Source: Flavobacteriales bacterium | Lineage (GTDB): Bacteria; Bacteroidota; Bacteroidia; Flavobacteriales_H; JAHEZO01 | Direction of reading: 5' to 3' | DNA length: 33,509 bases | NCBI GenBank assembly: GCA_023250995.1 | Contig: JAHEZO010000013.1 | Span: 1 to 33,509 of the forward strand | Shown here: one piece after another, positions 23,623-32,552 of the stretch | Position numbering within the stretch: the first letter of the stretch is position 1 | Layout: each line of letters opens with the position of its first letter | Translations under genes and position numbers: made by a program | Notes under the pieces: generated by a model | What the model was told of the DNA's origin: nothing | Database searches by the model: none | Seen by the model: the letters and a program-made list of their open reading frames with translations, nothing else

Positions 23623-24948
23623 TTACGGGTTGTCACCGGCAAGCAAGTCGTTGGCTTCGGCCCTTTCAATAAGTAATGGCGGAAGTGATTTGGTGGTGTC
23701 GGCTCCTAGTTTTTTTAAGTTTTCAATTCTTCCAACAATTGTGTCACCTTTTTTTCTCGATTCGGTAAGTTTGTTCATTGCATCAACATAGGTTAATTTG
23801 GCCTTGTCAATGGAAGATCCAACGGTAATCAGATCCTGGATAAAACCATAAAACTTATCATATAATTCACCGCTTTGCCTTGCAATTTCACGGGCATTTT
23901 TATTGTAATTTTCAATTTTCCACATGCTCGAAATTAACCTCAGGGCGGGCAAAAGATTGGTTGGCCCCAGGAGAATAATGTTTTTTTCGTAAGCGTAATT
24001 CCACAATTCGAAATCGGAATTTATGGCAAGGAGGTAAGCCGGCTCAATGGGTACAAACATTAAAACAAAATCAAGGGTTTTAATCTGATACAAGGCCTGA
24101 TAATTTTTTTCACTTAGTTCTTTTATGTGTTTTCTAATGGAACTAACATGCTCTTTCAGCCAAAGACTTTTTTGTGCATCGTCATCTGTGTTCCAGAGTT
24201 TTTCGTAGGCCACCAGCGAAACTTTCGAATCAATAATGATGTTTTTATTATCCGGTAGGTAAATTACTATGTCGGGCTGAAGTCGTTTCCCTGTTTCATT
24301 GGTAATGCTCACCTGTGATCTGAAATGAATATCTCTTACCAGCCCAGATTTTTCAAGAATATTTTCTAAAATCATTTCACCCCAGTTTCCCTGGGTTTTT
24401 GTTTCGCCTTTTAATGCTTTGGTAAGGTTGATGGCATCCTTGCTCATCTGTTCATTCAGCTCTTTAAGAATTTTTATTTGGCCCACCAGTGATGAAGTAT
24501 TTTTTACGCTTTCGGTATGCACATCCTCCACTTTGCGTTGAAATTCACCAAGCCGGTCGCGCAAAGGTTTTAAGGTGTCTTCAAGGTTGACTTTGTTTTG
24601 TTCGGTAAATTTTTTGGTTTTTTCTTCAAAAATTTTTTGTGCAATATTTTCAAATTCAGTTTGAAATCTTTTTTGAAGGGTTTCCACTTCCTGCTTTTGA
24701 TTTTTAAAGTTTTCCAACATATTGTTCAGGTCTGATTTTGCTTCTGCCAGCCGTATGCCCGAAATATTTGCCTTTTCCCGCTCCTCTTTAAGTTCCTCTT
24801 TTAAATTATTATTTTCATTCCCAACAGAATTTAAACGTTCCTGAAGTATGGCCAAATCCTGTCCTTTTTTTAACAAAGAATTTTTTGCAATAAAATAACC
24901 AATGACAGCCCCCGCAGTAAGCCCGGCAAGCAAAAGGATAACTTCCAT
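23623..24948 (-). CDS. rmuC: DNA recombination protein RmuC
   Basis: The 441-residue protein has an N-terminal TM helix (ILLLAGLTAGAVIGYFIAK), a long coiled coil (about 25-160), and the RmuC nuclease-like domain. In the domain TQGNWGEMILENILEKSGL, LQPDIVIYLPDNKNIIIDSK and FVLMFVPIEPAYL are the family hallmarks. The D-x-V, D-S-K arrangement resembles PD-(D/E)XK nucleases. RmuC limits rearrangements at inverted repeats in E. coli; its exact reaction is unclear. Here it sits between a BamA-like barrel gene (30 bp gap) and a GWxTD gene (15 bp gap) and is probably cotranscribed with both. The neighbours do not explain its role. Confidence 0.93.
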   Translation of the reverse strand: MEVILLLAGLTAGAVIGYFIAKNSLLKKGQDLAILQERLNSVGNENNNLKEELKEEREKANISGIRLAEAKSDLNNMLENFKNQKQEVETLQKRFQTEFENIAQKIFEEKTKKFTEQNKVNLEDTLKPLRDRLGEFQRKVEDVHTESVKNTSSLVGQIKILKELNEQMSKDAINLTKALKGETKTQGNWGEMILENILEKSGLVRDIHFRSQVSITNETGKRLQPDIVIYLPDNKNIIIDSKVSLVAYEKLWNTDDDAQKSLWLKEHVSSIRKHIKELSEKNYQALYQIKTLDFVLMFVPIEPAYLLAINSDFELWNYAYEKNIILLGPTNLLPALRLISSMWKIENYNKNAREIARQSGELYDKFYGFIQDLITVGSSIDKAKLTYVDAMNKLTESRKKGDTIVGRIENLKKLGADTTKSLPPLLIERAEANDLLAGDNP

Positions 24949-24978
24949 ATTAAAGGTTTTTTGTAAAAATAAGAAAAC

Positions 24979-26799
24979 TCAAAAGTAATTCACAAATCCG
25001 AAATGAATTTTTCCTGTTTTCAAAAGTAATGGGTTCGAAAATTGCTTTCCCAGAGCATAATCGAGGGAAAATATTCCTGCTTTTGTTTCAAAACTTATTC
25101 CCGTCCCAAATCCATAGGGGGTATCGTATCGGTCGCCATGAAAGGAAATACTAAGATTTTCATAATAGGCTCCGTCAAAAAAAACATGAAAAAAAGAATT
25201 TTGTTCAAGCAAAAACCGGTACTCAAAAGTAAAAATAGAAAAACCGGAAGAGCTAATAGATTCTTCATCAAATCCCCTGAGTGTTTTAAAACCCCCTATA
25301 CGGAAAAGTTCATTCTGGAAAAGAGTGTTGTTTAATAAATACCCGCTTTTTACTCCGAATTTTAAAGTACTTCTTTTTAGCAATGGAATAAAACCTTCAA
25401 AATCAATTCTGGCATTGTATTGAACCGATTTAAGTTTTAACGAATCATAAATCACTGCATTCACCTTTAGATTTTTTTTTATTTGCTTATTGCCGGCACT
25501 GCCGGTTAAATCAATAAAAAATCCTTTCCTGGGATTGTTGCGGTAATCCAGTTTTTCGGCTTTAAACCCTACTCCGTATGAATATATGGCTATATCGGCA
25601 TAGGGGGGCAAAACAGTTATTTTTTCCAGTCCTTTGGTAGATATAAGGTTTGATTTCTGGCTCCCCGCAAAGGCTTTAAAAAAGTTTCCCCCTTTTAACA
25701 AATACTGGAGGCCGTATATCTGATTAATATCAATAAAGGTGGTATCCCTTTTGTATAATTTAAAACTGAGATCAGCGCCAAAAGGAGTGTTAAAAAGAAA
25801 AGGATAATTAATAATTATTTTTAAATCATTCGTTCCTGTTTGCATTTTTCTCCAGTTAATATCCAACAACTCGCCTTTGCCCAGCGGGTTAATTAATTTC
25901 ACACGTGCATCCCCAATAATCTGAGTTTTGCCTGTTTTATATCCTTGTGGTAAAATTCCCATTACTCCATTTACCGAACTTGCTTTTTTTTCATCCGCAA
26001 ATAGAAAGAGTTTGGATTGACTCTCTGAAAAAATAATTACCGGAGGTTTTTTTTGACTTAAAAAAGAAAGTTCCTTCATCCTTACCGGTATTTTTAGTAT
26101 CAAATCTTCATTATATAAATCACCGGGTTTAAGATTAATATAATTCCGGATAAATTTTTCTGAAATCCTTGCATTCCCGTTTAGAATTACACTGTCAATT
26201 AAAAAAAAATTATTTTTCGAAAGGTTTAGTGCGGCCGATACAATGATGCCCTCAAAACCATTTTCTTTTATCATTTCTTTTCTGTCTTCCATTTGAATGC
26301 TGTCGAGCTTTACCGAGGCAAAGGGGTAACCATGGTTTTCGCAGAAGATAATAATTCTCTCGAAAAAATTTTTAAGATTTTCCCCGTTTATTTCTTTATT
26401 GTTGAAATAAGAAGGACTGAAACCGGTTTCATCCAAAAGATCTTCACCAATATTTCCGGGTCTTATTTTTGCCCATCTGTAATATTTTCCAACCCGGAGG
26501 AATGCAGTAAAATTCAGAGAATCCTTTTTAATGCTGTCCACGGATAAAGCGAGGTGCCCCTGCTGATATAATGAGAGGATGACATTGTTTAATTCCTTAT
26601 TTCTTTCCCCTTCGTTAGAAAATTTTTTCACGCAACCGGCCTGCTTGATTTTCTCCACTTCAAGGGTGTCGGTTTGAACAATAAGTAGGGAAAACAAATT
26701 TTGACCATAAACAAATTCATTCAGCAGTAATAATATTATTATTGGAATTTTTCTTTTCAATATCAGGGGATAAAAATGTTTTAACTTTGTAAAATTCAT
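24979..26799 (-). CDS. BamA/TamA-like outer membrane protein (POTRA plus surface-antigen barrel)
   Basis: The 606-residue exported protein has a signal peptide (IPIIILLLLNEFVYG, cleavage near GQ). Next come POTRA-like modules (about 30-270), for example NARISEKFIRNYINLKPGDL, and a 16-strand-type barrel. The barrel contains RIGGFKTLRGFDEE, the LRGF form of the conserved loop-6 (V)RGF motif of the Omp85 family. It is shorter than BamA and closer in size to TamA-type or orphan Omp85 proteins. It probably helps insert or export envelope proteins. The annotated ATG (26799) gives a long n-region; a TTG at codon 14 would give the neater KRKIPIIILLLL signal. The start lies 16 bp from the divergent uvrD start. 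Confidence 0.85.
   Translation of the reverse strand: MNFTKLKHFYPLILKRKIPIIILLLLNEFVYGQNLFSLLIVQTDTLEVEKIKQAGCVKKFSNEGERNKELNNVILSLYQQGHLALSVDSIKKDSLNFTAFLRVGKYYRWAKIRPGNIGEDLLDETGFSPSYFNNKEINGENLKNFFERIIIFCENHGYPFASVKLDSIQMEDRKEMIKENGFEGIIVSAALNLSKNNFFLIDSVILNGNARISEKFIRNYINLKPGDLYNEDLILKIPVRMKELSFLSQKKPPVIIFSESQSKLFLFADEKKASSVNGVMGILPQGYKTGKTQIIGDARVKLINPLGKGELLDINWRKMQTGTNDLKIIINYPFLFNTPFGADLSFKLYKRDTTFIDINQIYGLQYLLKGGNFFKAFAGSQKSNLISTKGLEKITVLPPYADIAIYSYGVGFKAEKLDYRNNPRKGFFIDLTGSAGNKQIKKNLKVNAVIYDSLKLKSVQYNARIDFEGFIPLLKRSTLKFGVKSGYLLNNTLFQNELFRIGGFKTLRGFDEESISSSGFSIFTFEYRFLLEQNSFFHVFFDGAYYENLSISFHGDRYDTPYGFGTGISFETKAGIFSLDYALGKQFSNPLLLKTGKIHFGFVNYF
26782..26789 (+). promoter_or_regulatory. 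-7 box of uvrD inside the divergent gene's 5' end
   Basis: TAACTTTG is a full TAnnTTTG match on the plus strand, 26 bp before the uvrD ATG at 26816. It lies within the first codons of the divergent barrel gene, because only 16 bp separate the two start codons. No strong -33 element was found about 20 nt upstream. Confidence 0.5.
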
Positions 26800-26815
26800 A
26801 TAATTTTTTTAAACA

Positions 26816-29254
26816 ATGGAAATTAATTACCTGGAAGAATTAAATCCCGAACAGCGTGTGGCCGTTGAGCACATAAACGGACCTGTGGTGGTTCTTGCCG
26901 GTGCGGGCTCGGGGAAAACCCGCGTATTAACATACCGCATTGCTCATCTGCTTAAAAATAACATTGATGCTTTTAACATTCTGGCCCTTACATTTACAAA
27001 TAAAGCCGCCAGAGAAATGAAAGAAAGAATTTCAAAAATTGTAGGTGAAAAGGAAGCTAAAAACCTGTGGATGGGAACCTTTCACTCTGTGTTTGCTCGC
27101 ATCCTCCGTTTTGAATCTGAAAAAATCGGGTATCCAAGCCACTTTACCATTTATGATACGGATGATTCGAGGAATTTACTGAAAACGATAATAAAAGAAC
27201 TTTCTCTTGATGATAAAGTGTATAAACCTTCACTGATTCATAACAGGATTTCGGGCGCAAAAAATTCATTAATTAATGCAAATGCTTATTTAAATGATGC
27301 GCAAATACAGGCCGATGACAGGCAATCATCTAAACCTTTACTGGGAGAAATTTACCGCAGGTATGAAACGAGATGTTTTAAAGCCGCTGCAATGGATTTT
27401 GATGATTTGCTTTTTAAAACCTGCGTTCTTCTTCAGCAGTTTCCGGAAGTTTTATATAAGTACCAGGAGAAATTCAAATATATCCTGGTGGATGAATTTC
27501 AGGATACCAATTTTGCCCAATATTCAATATTAAAACAGCTTGCCGCAAGGTTTGAAAACATTTGCGTTGTGGGGGATGATGCGCAGAGCATTTATGCCTT
27601 CAGGGGAGCCACCATAAGAAATATCCTCAATTTTAAGCAGGATTATCCCGATATGGTAACTTATAAACTTGAACAGAATTACAGGTCGACAAAAAATATT
27701 GTTAACGCTGCCAATAGCATAATTTCAAATAACAGACAGCAACTTCATAAAACGGTTTGGACGGATAACGAGGAGGGACAAAAAATTTTGGTTTTCAGAA
27801 CCCTTACAGATAATGAGGAAGGTCTTACTGCCGCACAGCAGATTTTTGAGTTTAAAAATAATTTTCAGCTTCACAACAGGCATTTTGCAATACTTTACCG
27901 CACCAATGCTCAATCCAGAGCTTTTGAAGAAGCCCTGAGAAAGGTGAATATACCCTACAAAATTTATGGTGGATTTTCTTTTTATCAAAGGAAGGAAATA
28001 AAGGATGTGCTTGCCTATTTCAGGTTAACCATAAACAATAACGATGAGGAGGCACTCAAAAGAGTAATAAATTTCCCTGCAAGAGGAATTGGAGATACCA
28101 CCATTGATAAATTAATTTTATGTGCCAACGACCATGCATCGGGCCTGTGGACGGTTCTCGAAAACCTGGATGAATTTAATTTGGGAATTAACAGCGGTGC
28201 GCGAAACAGAATAATTGATTTTGTTACCATGATAAAGAGTTTTGCTTCCATGGCCGCTCAATCAAATGCCTTTGAAATAGGAAACCATATCGCTAAACAA
28301 TCCGGTATTTTAAAAGATTTGTATGACGATAAATCCCCTGAGGGCCTAAGCAAATACGAAAACATTCAGGAATTGCTGAACGGAATGAAGGAATTCAGCA
28401 GTCCGGTCCCTGTACCAACTTCACCCAATGGATCACCAACCGAAAAGGAAGCCTCAGCTCCAAATGAAATACCGGTGGATTCAGAGGGAATTGGGAATGA
28501 CCTTTCCCTAACTTCTTTTATGCAGGATATTGCTTTGCTCACCGACTCGGATAAAAAGGATGGGGAAGAGGAAAGAGATACCGTTTCACTGATGACAATT
28601 CACGCAGCAAAGGGCCTTGAATTTCAGGTGGTATTTATTGTGGGACTTGAAGAAAATCTTTTCCCCTCGCAAATGGCATTAAATACCAGGGCCGACCTCG
28701 AAGAAGAAAGAAGGCTGTTTTATGTTGCTCTTACTAGGGCGCAAAAGCATGCTATCCTTTCCTATTCAGTAAGCCGGTACAAATGGGGAAACCGTTTTGA
28801 TTGCGAACCCAGCCGGTTTATTGAAGAGTTAAATGAAAAATATCTCGACTTTAAACAAGCCGGAAGGCAGGAAAATTCCGGGTTTGGACAAAACAGGCAG
28901 GGTTGGAACCGGGCCGGGCAGGGAAATATAAACGATTTCTGGAAAAAAAATGGTAACCAACAATCGAAGCCCAAAAACGGAACTGAATTAAATCCCACTA
29001 TCCCGAAAGTTCCTTCCATTGAAGGTAAAAAATTAATAAAAGTAAATCCTCAACAGGGAATACCCGGAAATTATTCCACGGCAAGCGAATTAAATATTCA
29101 GGTCGGAATGGAGGTAAAACATCAGCGTTTTGGCTTGGGAAAAGTAATTAATATGGAAGGAGGGTATCCGAACCAGAAGGCCACCGTTTTTTTCCATGAA
29201 GCCGGACAGAAACAATTGCTGCTGAAGTTTGCAAAATTGGAACTTGTGAAGTGA
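26816..29254 (+). CDS. UvrD/PcrA-type 3'-5' DNA helicase
   Basis: The 812-residue superfamily 1A helicase has, in order, motif I LAGAGSGKTRV (28-37), Ia TFTNKAAREM, II DEFQDTNFAQY, III VGDDAQSIYAFRGA and IV QNYRST. Motif V is MTIHAAKGLEFQVVFIVGLE and VI is LFYVALTRAQK. A PcrA/UvrD-type C-terminal Tudor-like fold ends it (GMEVKHQRFGLGKVI), the region that contacts RNA polymerase in relatives. It unwinds DNA in nucleotide-excision and mismatch repair and clears RNA polymerase. A low-complexity Pro/Ser linker (VPVPTSPNGSPTEKEASAP, about 528-546) interrupts domain 2B. Monocistronic; convergent with the subtilase gene, 15 bp between stops. The family does not let me choose between uvrD and pcrA. 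Confidence 0.95.
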   Translation: MEINYLEELNPEQRVAVEHINGPVVVLAGAGSGKTRVLTYRIAHLLKNNIDAFNILALTFTNKAAREMKERISKIVGEKEAKNLWMGTFHSVFARILRFESEKIGYPSHFTIYDTDDSRNLLKTIIKELSLDDKVYKPSLIHNRISGAKNSLINANAYLNDAQIQADDRQSSKPLLGEIYRRYETRCFKAAAMDFDDLLFKTCVLLQQFPEVLYKYQEKFKYILVDEFQDTNFAQYSILKQLAARFENICVVGDDAQSIYAFRGATIRNILNFKQDYPDMVTYKLEQNYRSTKNIVNAANSIISNNRQQLHKTVWTDNEEGQKILVFRTLTDNEEGLTAAQQIFEFKNNFQLHNRHFAILYRTNAQSRAFEEALRKVNIPYKIYGGFSFYQRKEIKDVLAYFRLTINNNDEEALKRVINFPARGIGDTTIDKLILCANDHASGLWTVLENLDEFNLGINSGARNRIIDFVTMIKSFASMAAQSNAFEIGNHIAKQSGILKDLYDDKSPEGLSKYENIQELLNGMKEFSSPVPVPTSPNGSPTEKEASAPNEIPVDSEGIGNDLSLTSFMQDIALLTDSDKKDGEEERDTVSLMTIHAAKGLEFQVVFIVGLEENLFPSQMALNTRADLEEERRLFYVALTRAQKHAILSYSVSRYKWGNRFDCEPSRFIEELNEKYLDFKQAGRQENSGFGQNRQGWNRAGQGNINDFWKKNGNQQSKPKNGTELNPTIPKVPSIEGKKLIKVNPQQGIPGNYSTASELNIQVGMEVKHQRFGLGKVINMEGGYPNQKATVFFHEAGQKQLLLKFAKLELVK

Positions 29255-29269
29255 ATGAACCTCGGGAAG

Positions 29270-30985
29270 TTATAATTTAATTACTATTTCTTTTACCGTT
29301 TTTGCCCCATTTTTTATTTGAAGTATGTTTGGTGAGTTCCCGGACAGACTATTTTTTTCAATGCTGATCCGGTTTAATCCTTCGCTAAGAGTTTTTTCAA
29401 GATTCATTATTTTTTTTCCCGAAACATCAAAAACTGCCATTGAAATTATTTTTTTATCCGTTGAATAATAATCAACAAAAAGTTTTTCGGTGAATGGATT
29501 CGGGTAAATTACAAAGGAGTCGGTGTCGGTAAAAATTTTATTTGTCAGAGATTCATAAGCAGATTTAAAATCAGGAATTCCATAACCCATCAAAGTATCG
29601 GGGTTATTGTATTGCGAGGCACTTTTCCGGATGAAATCAGCAATTTCAATATTTGATTTTCCGGGTGCCGATTGCCAGAAACAAGCTGCTGCCCCTGCCA
29701 TGATGGGTGAGGAGAACGATGTGCCACTTCCCCAGGTTATGCTATCGTTTGAGGTTGCAATAACGGTTCCCTGTCCCTGTGCGCATACATCGGGTTTCAC
29801 CCTGCCGTCAGCACTCGGCCCCTTGCTGCTGAACGAGGCATAAATTTTTGAGGCATCAACGGCACCAATGGTTAATGCACTGTCAGCGTCAGCCGGAACT
29901 CCGATAAAATGCCATGGCCCGTTTCCTGAATTTCCTGCGCTTACCACCACCAGTATTCCTTTGGCCGAAGCAATGTCGGCCCCCGTGGATGCAATAGCGG
30001 TATTCCCATCCATTTCAGCATAGGTATGGTTTTGAGTGCTGTCATCAAAGGTAGTATAGCCAAGGGAGGAGTTTATAATATCAGCTCCTGCACTGTCGGC
30101 AAATTCTGCAGCTGAAACCCAGTTGAATTCTTCAATAATTGTTTCTGATAAAATGTCCTCAGTAATAAAAAGCATGTAATTTGCTTTTGGGGCCGTGCCC
30201 ACAATAAGGGATGGAAGTTCAGCGGCCATGGTAGATAAAACATACGTTCCGTGAGTGGCACTTTTAAAAACTGAATCATTTCCATCCACAAAATTTCTGG
30301 TTGCAATTATGCGGTTTGTTTGAAAAAGATTATCAAAGGCGGCCATGGTGTCGGCTGAAATAAAGCCGGCATCCAAAACTGCAATTAGCATTCCTTCGCC
30401 CCTGAAGCCCAAATTGTGCAGAAAATCTGCATTAATCATATTAACCTGATTAAATGAAGGGCCGTAATCAAAGCCTGCCACATTTAGTTTTTTTGAAGGA
30501 ATGCTGTTGAAATCATCTATTTGATTTTTCGAACCCCGTTGAATTTCTTCGGGTAAAACTTTTGTGAAATCCCGCGCTAATTTTTCTTCGGAAAATTTCG
30601 ATTTGGTTTTTTTCCACCGGATAGAGTTTTTTACAAATGAATAGGAATTAATCAAACCAATTAAAGAACTATCTGTTGTTGAAATGGTAATTGAATTTAG
30701 CCATTTAGAACGGTTTAAAAGTGAAACATTTCCCGAATTTAAAATGCTGTCCAAGTATTCTGGATTTATTGGAAGGTCATTTTCCTGGAGGAGGATGTTT
30801 TGATTATTCCTCCTTAAAATTGCTTTTGGGGATAAAAACTGAGATGGATTGCTTAAAGAAAAAGGACTATTATTTTTATCGGTAAAATCAATTTTATATA
30901 AAAATGTCTGCCCGGATAATTTCAGGAAAGCGAATAAAAAAACGAAAGATGAAATAAAAAATGGGGGGTATTTGTTACTTGTCAC
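29270..30985 (-). CDS. Secreted S8 subtilisin-like protease with T9SS sorting domain
   Basis: The 571-residue protein has a signal peptide (FFISSFVFLFAFLKLSGQ), a propeptide-like region (to about 170) and an S8 catalytic domain. The triad is D205 (IAVLDAGF), H245 (THGTYVLSTMA) and S423 (GTSFSSPIMAG), with N352 in VVSAGNSGN for the oxyanion hole. The C-terminus (about 490-571) begins YPNPFTEKLFV and ends KTVKEIVIKL, a type A T9SS sorting domain. It should be exported by Sec, then passed through the outer membrane by T9SS. The only in-frame start before the signal peptide is a GTG, which follows a stop ten codons upstream. It is the last gene of the right-hand minus block. Confidence 0.93.
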   Translation of the reverse strand: MTSNKYPPFFISSFVFLFAFLKLSGQTFLYKIDFTDKNNSPFSLSNPSQFLSPKAILRRNNQNILLQENDLPINPEYLDSILNSGNVSLLNRSKWLNSITISTTDSSLIGLINSYSFVKNSIRWKKTKSKFSEEKLARDFTKVLPEEIQRGSKNQIDDFNSIPSKKLNVAGFDYGPSFNQVNMINADFLHNLGFRGEGMLIAVLDAGFISADTMAAFDNLFQTNRIIATRNFVDGNDSVFKSATHGTYVLSTMAAELPSLIVGTAPKANYMLFITEDILSETIIEEFNWVSAAEFADSAGADIINSSLGYTTFDDSTQNHTYAEMDGNTAIASTGADIASAKGILVVVSAGNSGNGPWHFIGVPADADSALTIGAVDASKIYASFSSKGPSADGRVKPDVCAQGQGTVIATSNDSITWGSGTSFSSPIMAGAAACFWQSAPGKSNIEIADFIRKSASQYNNPDTLMGYGIPDFKSAYESLTNKIFTDTDSFVIYPNPFTEKLFVDYYSTDKKIISMAVFDVSGKKIMNLEKTLSEGLNRISIEKNSLSGNSPNILQIKNGAKTVKEIVIKL

Positions 30986-31088
30986 TTTATTCCAAAATGG
31001 GTTGATGGCTTAATTAATTTAAGAATTGAACTGAAACGAAATAATTGTCTGATTTACACAATTATATGTAAGTATTTAATTAAACAAA

Positions 31089-31820
31089 TTAGTCCCTTCC
31101 AGAAGAATTAATTTTAAATGTTTGCTCCAGTCCTGATACCGGTTGATGGTTTTCATCCAAACTCAGGTTTATGTACTTTCGGTAAATCATCCCCACATTT
31201 TTTGCGTACTTTTCTTCCCCGAAAAATTGGGTTATGGCATTTGGCTCCTGCGATTGGGTTACTGTAAGTGTTGAATCGAAACTATTCCCGTTAATGGCCC
31301 CCGGAACGTTTACCTCAGTAAATTCATAATCAATTTCTTCCATTGAATTAAACCCGTTCCCATTCCACCTGGCATTTAATTTTACGGGGAAAACAAGTTT
31401 TACATACCAGGTATTTTCTTCAAATCTTTCGGCTCTTGTTTTAGTAGTATCGGCTGCCCACACATCAGTTATGGTCCATGGGTCGTTTGATTTAATTCTC
31501 TTATACCTTTCAATCCTGAAAACTTCTTTGCCGCTGTTATCAATGAATTTGGATTCCACTTTTTCTTTTAATTGATACTGAAAAAGAATTACAGTATCTT
31601 TAAAATCATCGTGCACTATCGAATCAACATCATAAATAATCCAGGAACCAATGGCCAGAGGAAAGTAGGAATAACCCAAATCGGGAGGGGGTGGAGCGGG
31701 TTTATCTTTGTTGCATGACAAAAGGAAACCAAAAGAAAAAATTATGATGACAATTATCCCGTTGGTACAAGTTCTGAATCCCGGAGTAAAAGATAAAAAT
31801 TTATTTATTCTGATTTTCAA
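31089..31820 (-). CDS. Uncharacterised lipoprotein
   Basis: The 243-residue protein has a hydrophobic segment ending in a lipobox (IIFSFGFLLSCNKDK), so Cys is the expected lipidated residue. A Pro run follows (KPAPPPPDLGY). The mature part is a beta-rich domain with the opening YFPLAIGSWIIYDVDSI, a pattern I associate with small Bacteroidota lipoproteins of unknown function. The start may be shorter than annotated because the n-region is long (24 residues). It lies 32 bp after the DUF2490 gene on the same strand. No function can be assigned. Confidence 0.8.
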   Translation of the reverse strand: MKIRINKFLSFTPGFRTCTNGIIVIIIFSFGFLLSCNKDKPAPPPPDLGYSYFPLAIGSWIIYDVDSIVHDDFKDTVILFQYQLKEKVESKFIDNSGKEVFRIERYKRIKSNDPWTITDVWAADTTKTRAERFEENTWYVKLVFPVKLNARWNGNGFNSMEEIDYEFTEVNVPGAINGNSFDSTLTVTQSQEPNAITQFFGEEKYAKNVGMIYRKYINLSLDENHQPVSGLEQTFKINSSGRD

Positions 31821-31852
31821 CTTAATTTGAATTTGTATTAAATTTTGTGAAT

Positions 31853-32542
31853 TTAATAAAATGTATGCTCAAGTCCAATTCCAACTACCCAATTTATTCC
31901 CTGGTTAGTTGTGTGGATATTATTTTCAATCATATAATAATATTCGAGTGCGTTAATTCCGCTAAGGTTGTAAAATGTGCCTAAAAAGTAACGGAGGCGG
32001 TCAACCTGTGACCCGAATTTCTGGTTTCGGTTGGCATCAAAATATATTTCGGTGGCAGCATAAGGTGTAAATTTCCCCAACTCTTTTTCTTTCAGTTTTG
32101 CGGTGGCTTTTGTTCTGAAGTAATAACTTGGGATTATCCCGTTTTCAGAGGTGAAATAATTGTTATATTCAATTTGAAACATTTCGCGTAGGTAAAAGGT
32201 AAAAGGTTTTATTTTCTTTTTTGCTGACAGGGCAAAATAATACTGATGCCTGTAATCCATCCTGTTATTATATTGCTTTTTTAAAACAAAAACATAATCA
32301 GCAGAAAAACGGATCGGTTTAAAAAAGTTATAAGTTAAACCTCCGTCTAAATAAGCATATCTGAATCGCGAAAAATTATCAGAAATTCTCCCCTGTTGGT
32401 TAATATGGGCAAATAATCTTGGTGTGAGGTTTCTTTCAAAATATAGGTTCTCCCAAAATTGAGCATCATTATTTTGTGGGAAGCAACCCCGGATGATACA
32501 AAATGCAAAAAACCCGATCAAAAATCCAACTTTATTTTTCAT
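31853..32542 (-). CDS. DUF2490 family outer-membrane-like protein
   Basis: The 229-residue protein has a signal peptide (VGFLIGFFAFCIIRGCFPQ) and a series of amphipathic strands rich in Tyr and Phe. It begins NDAQFWENLYFERNLTPRLF and ends GINWVVGIGLEHTFY, with the C-terminal aromatic residue typical of barrel proteins. The pattern, with YRHQYYFALSAKKKIKPFTF and RLRYFLGTFYNL, fits DUF2490, thought to be small outer-membrane barrels of unknown function. The Fe-S protein gene stops 10 bp upstream, so the two are probably cotranscribed. A functional link is not evident. Confidence 0.82.
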   Translation of the reverse strand: MKNKVGFLIGFFAFCIIRGCFPQNNDAQFWENLYFERNLTPRLFAHINQQGRISDNFSRFRYAYLDGGLTYNFFKPIRFSADYVFVLKKQYNNRMDYRHQYYFALSAKKKIKPFTFYLREMFQIEYNNYFTSENGIIPSYYFRTKATAKLKEKELGKFTPYAATEIYFDANRNQKFGSQVDRLRYFLGTFYNLSGINALEYYYMIENNIHTTNQGINWVVGIGLEHTFY

Positions 32543-32552
32543 GGGGATGGAT

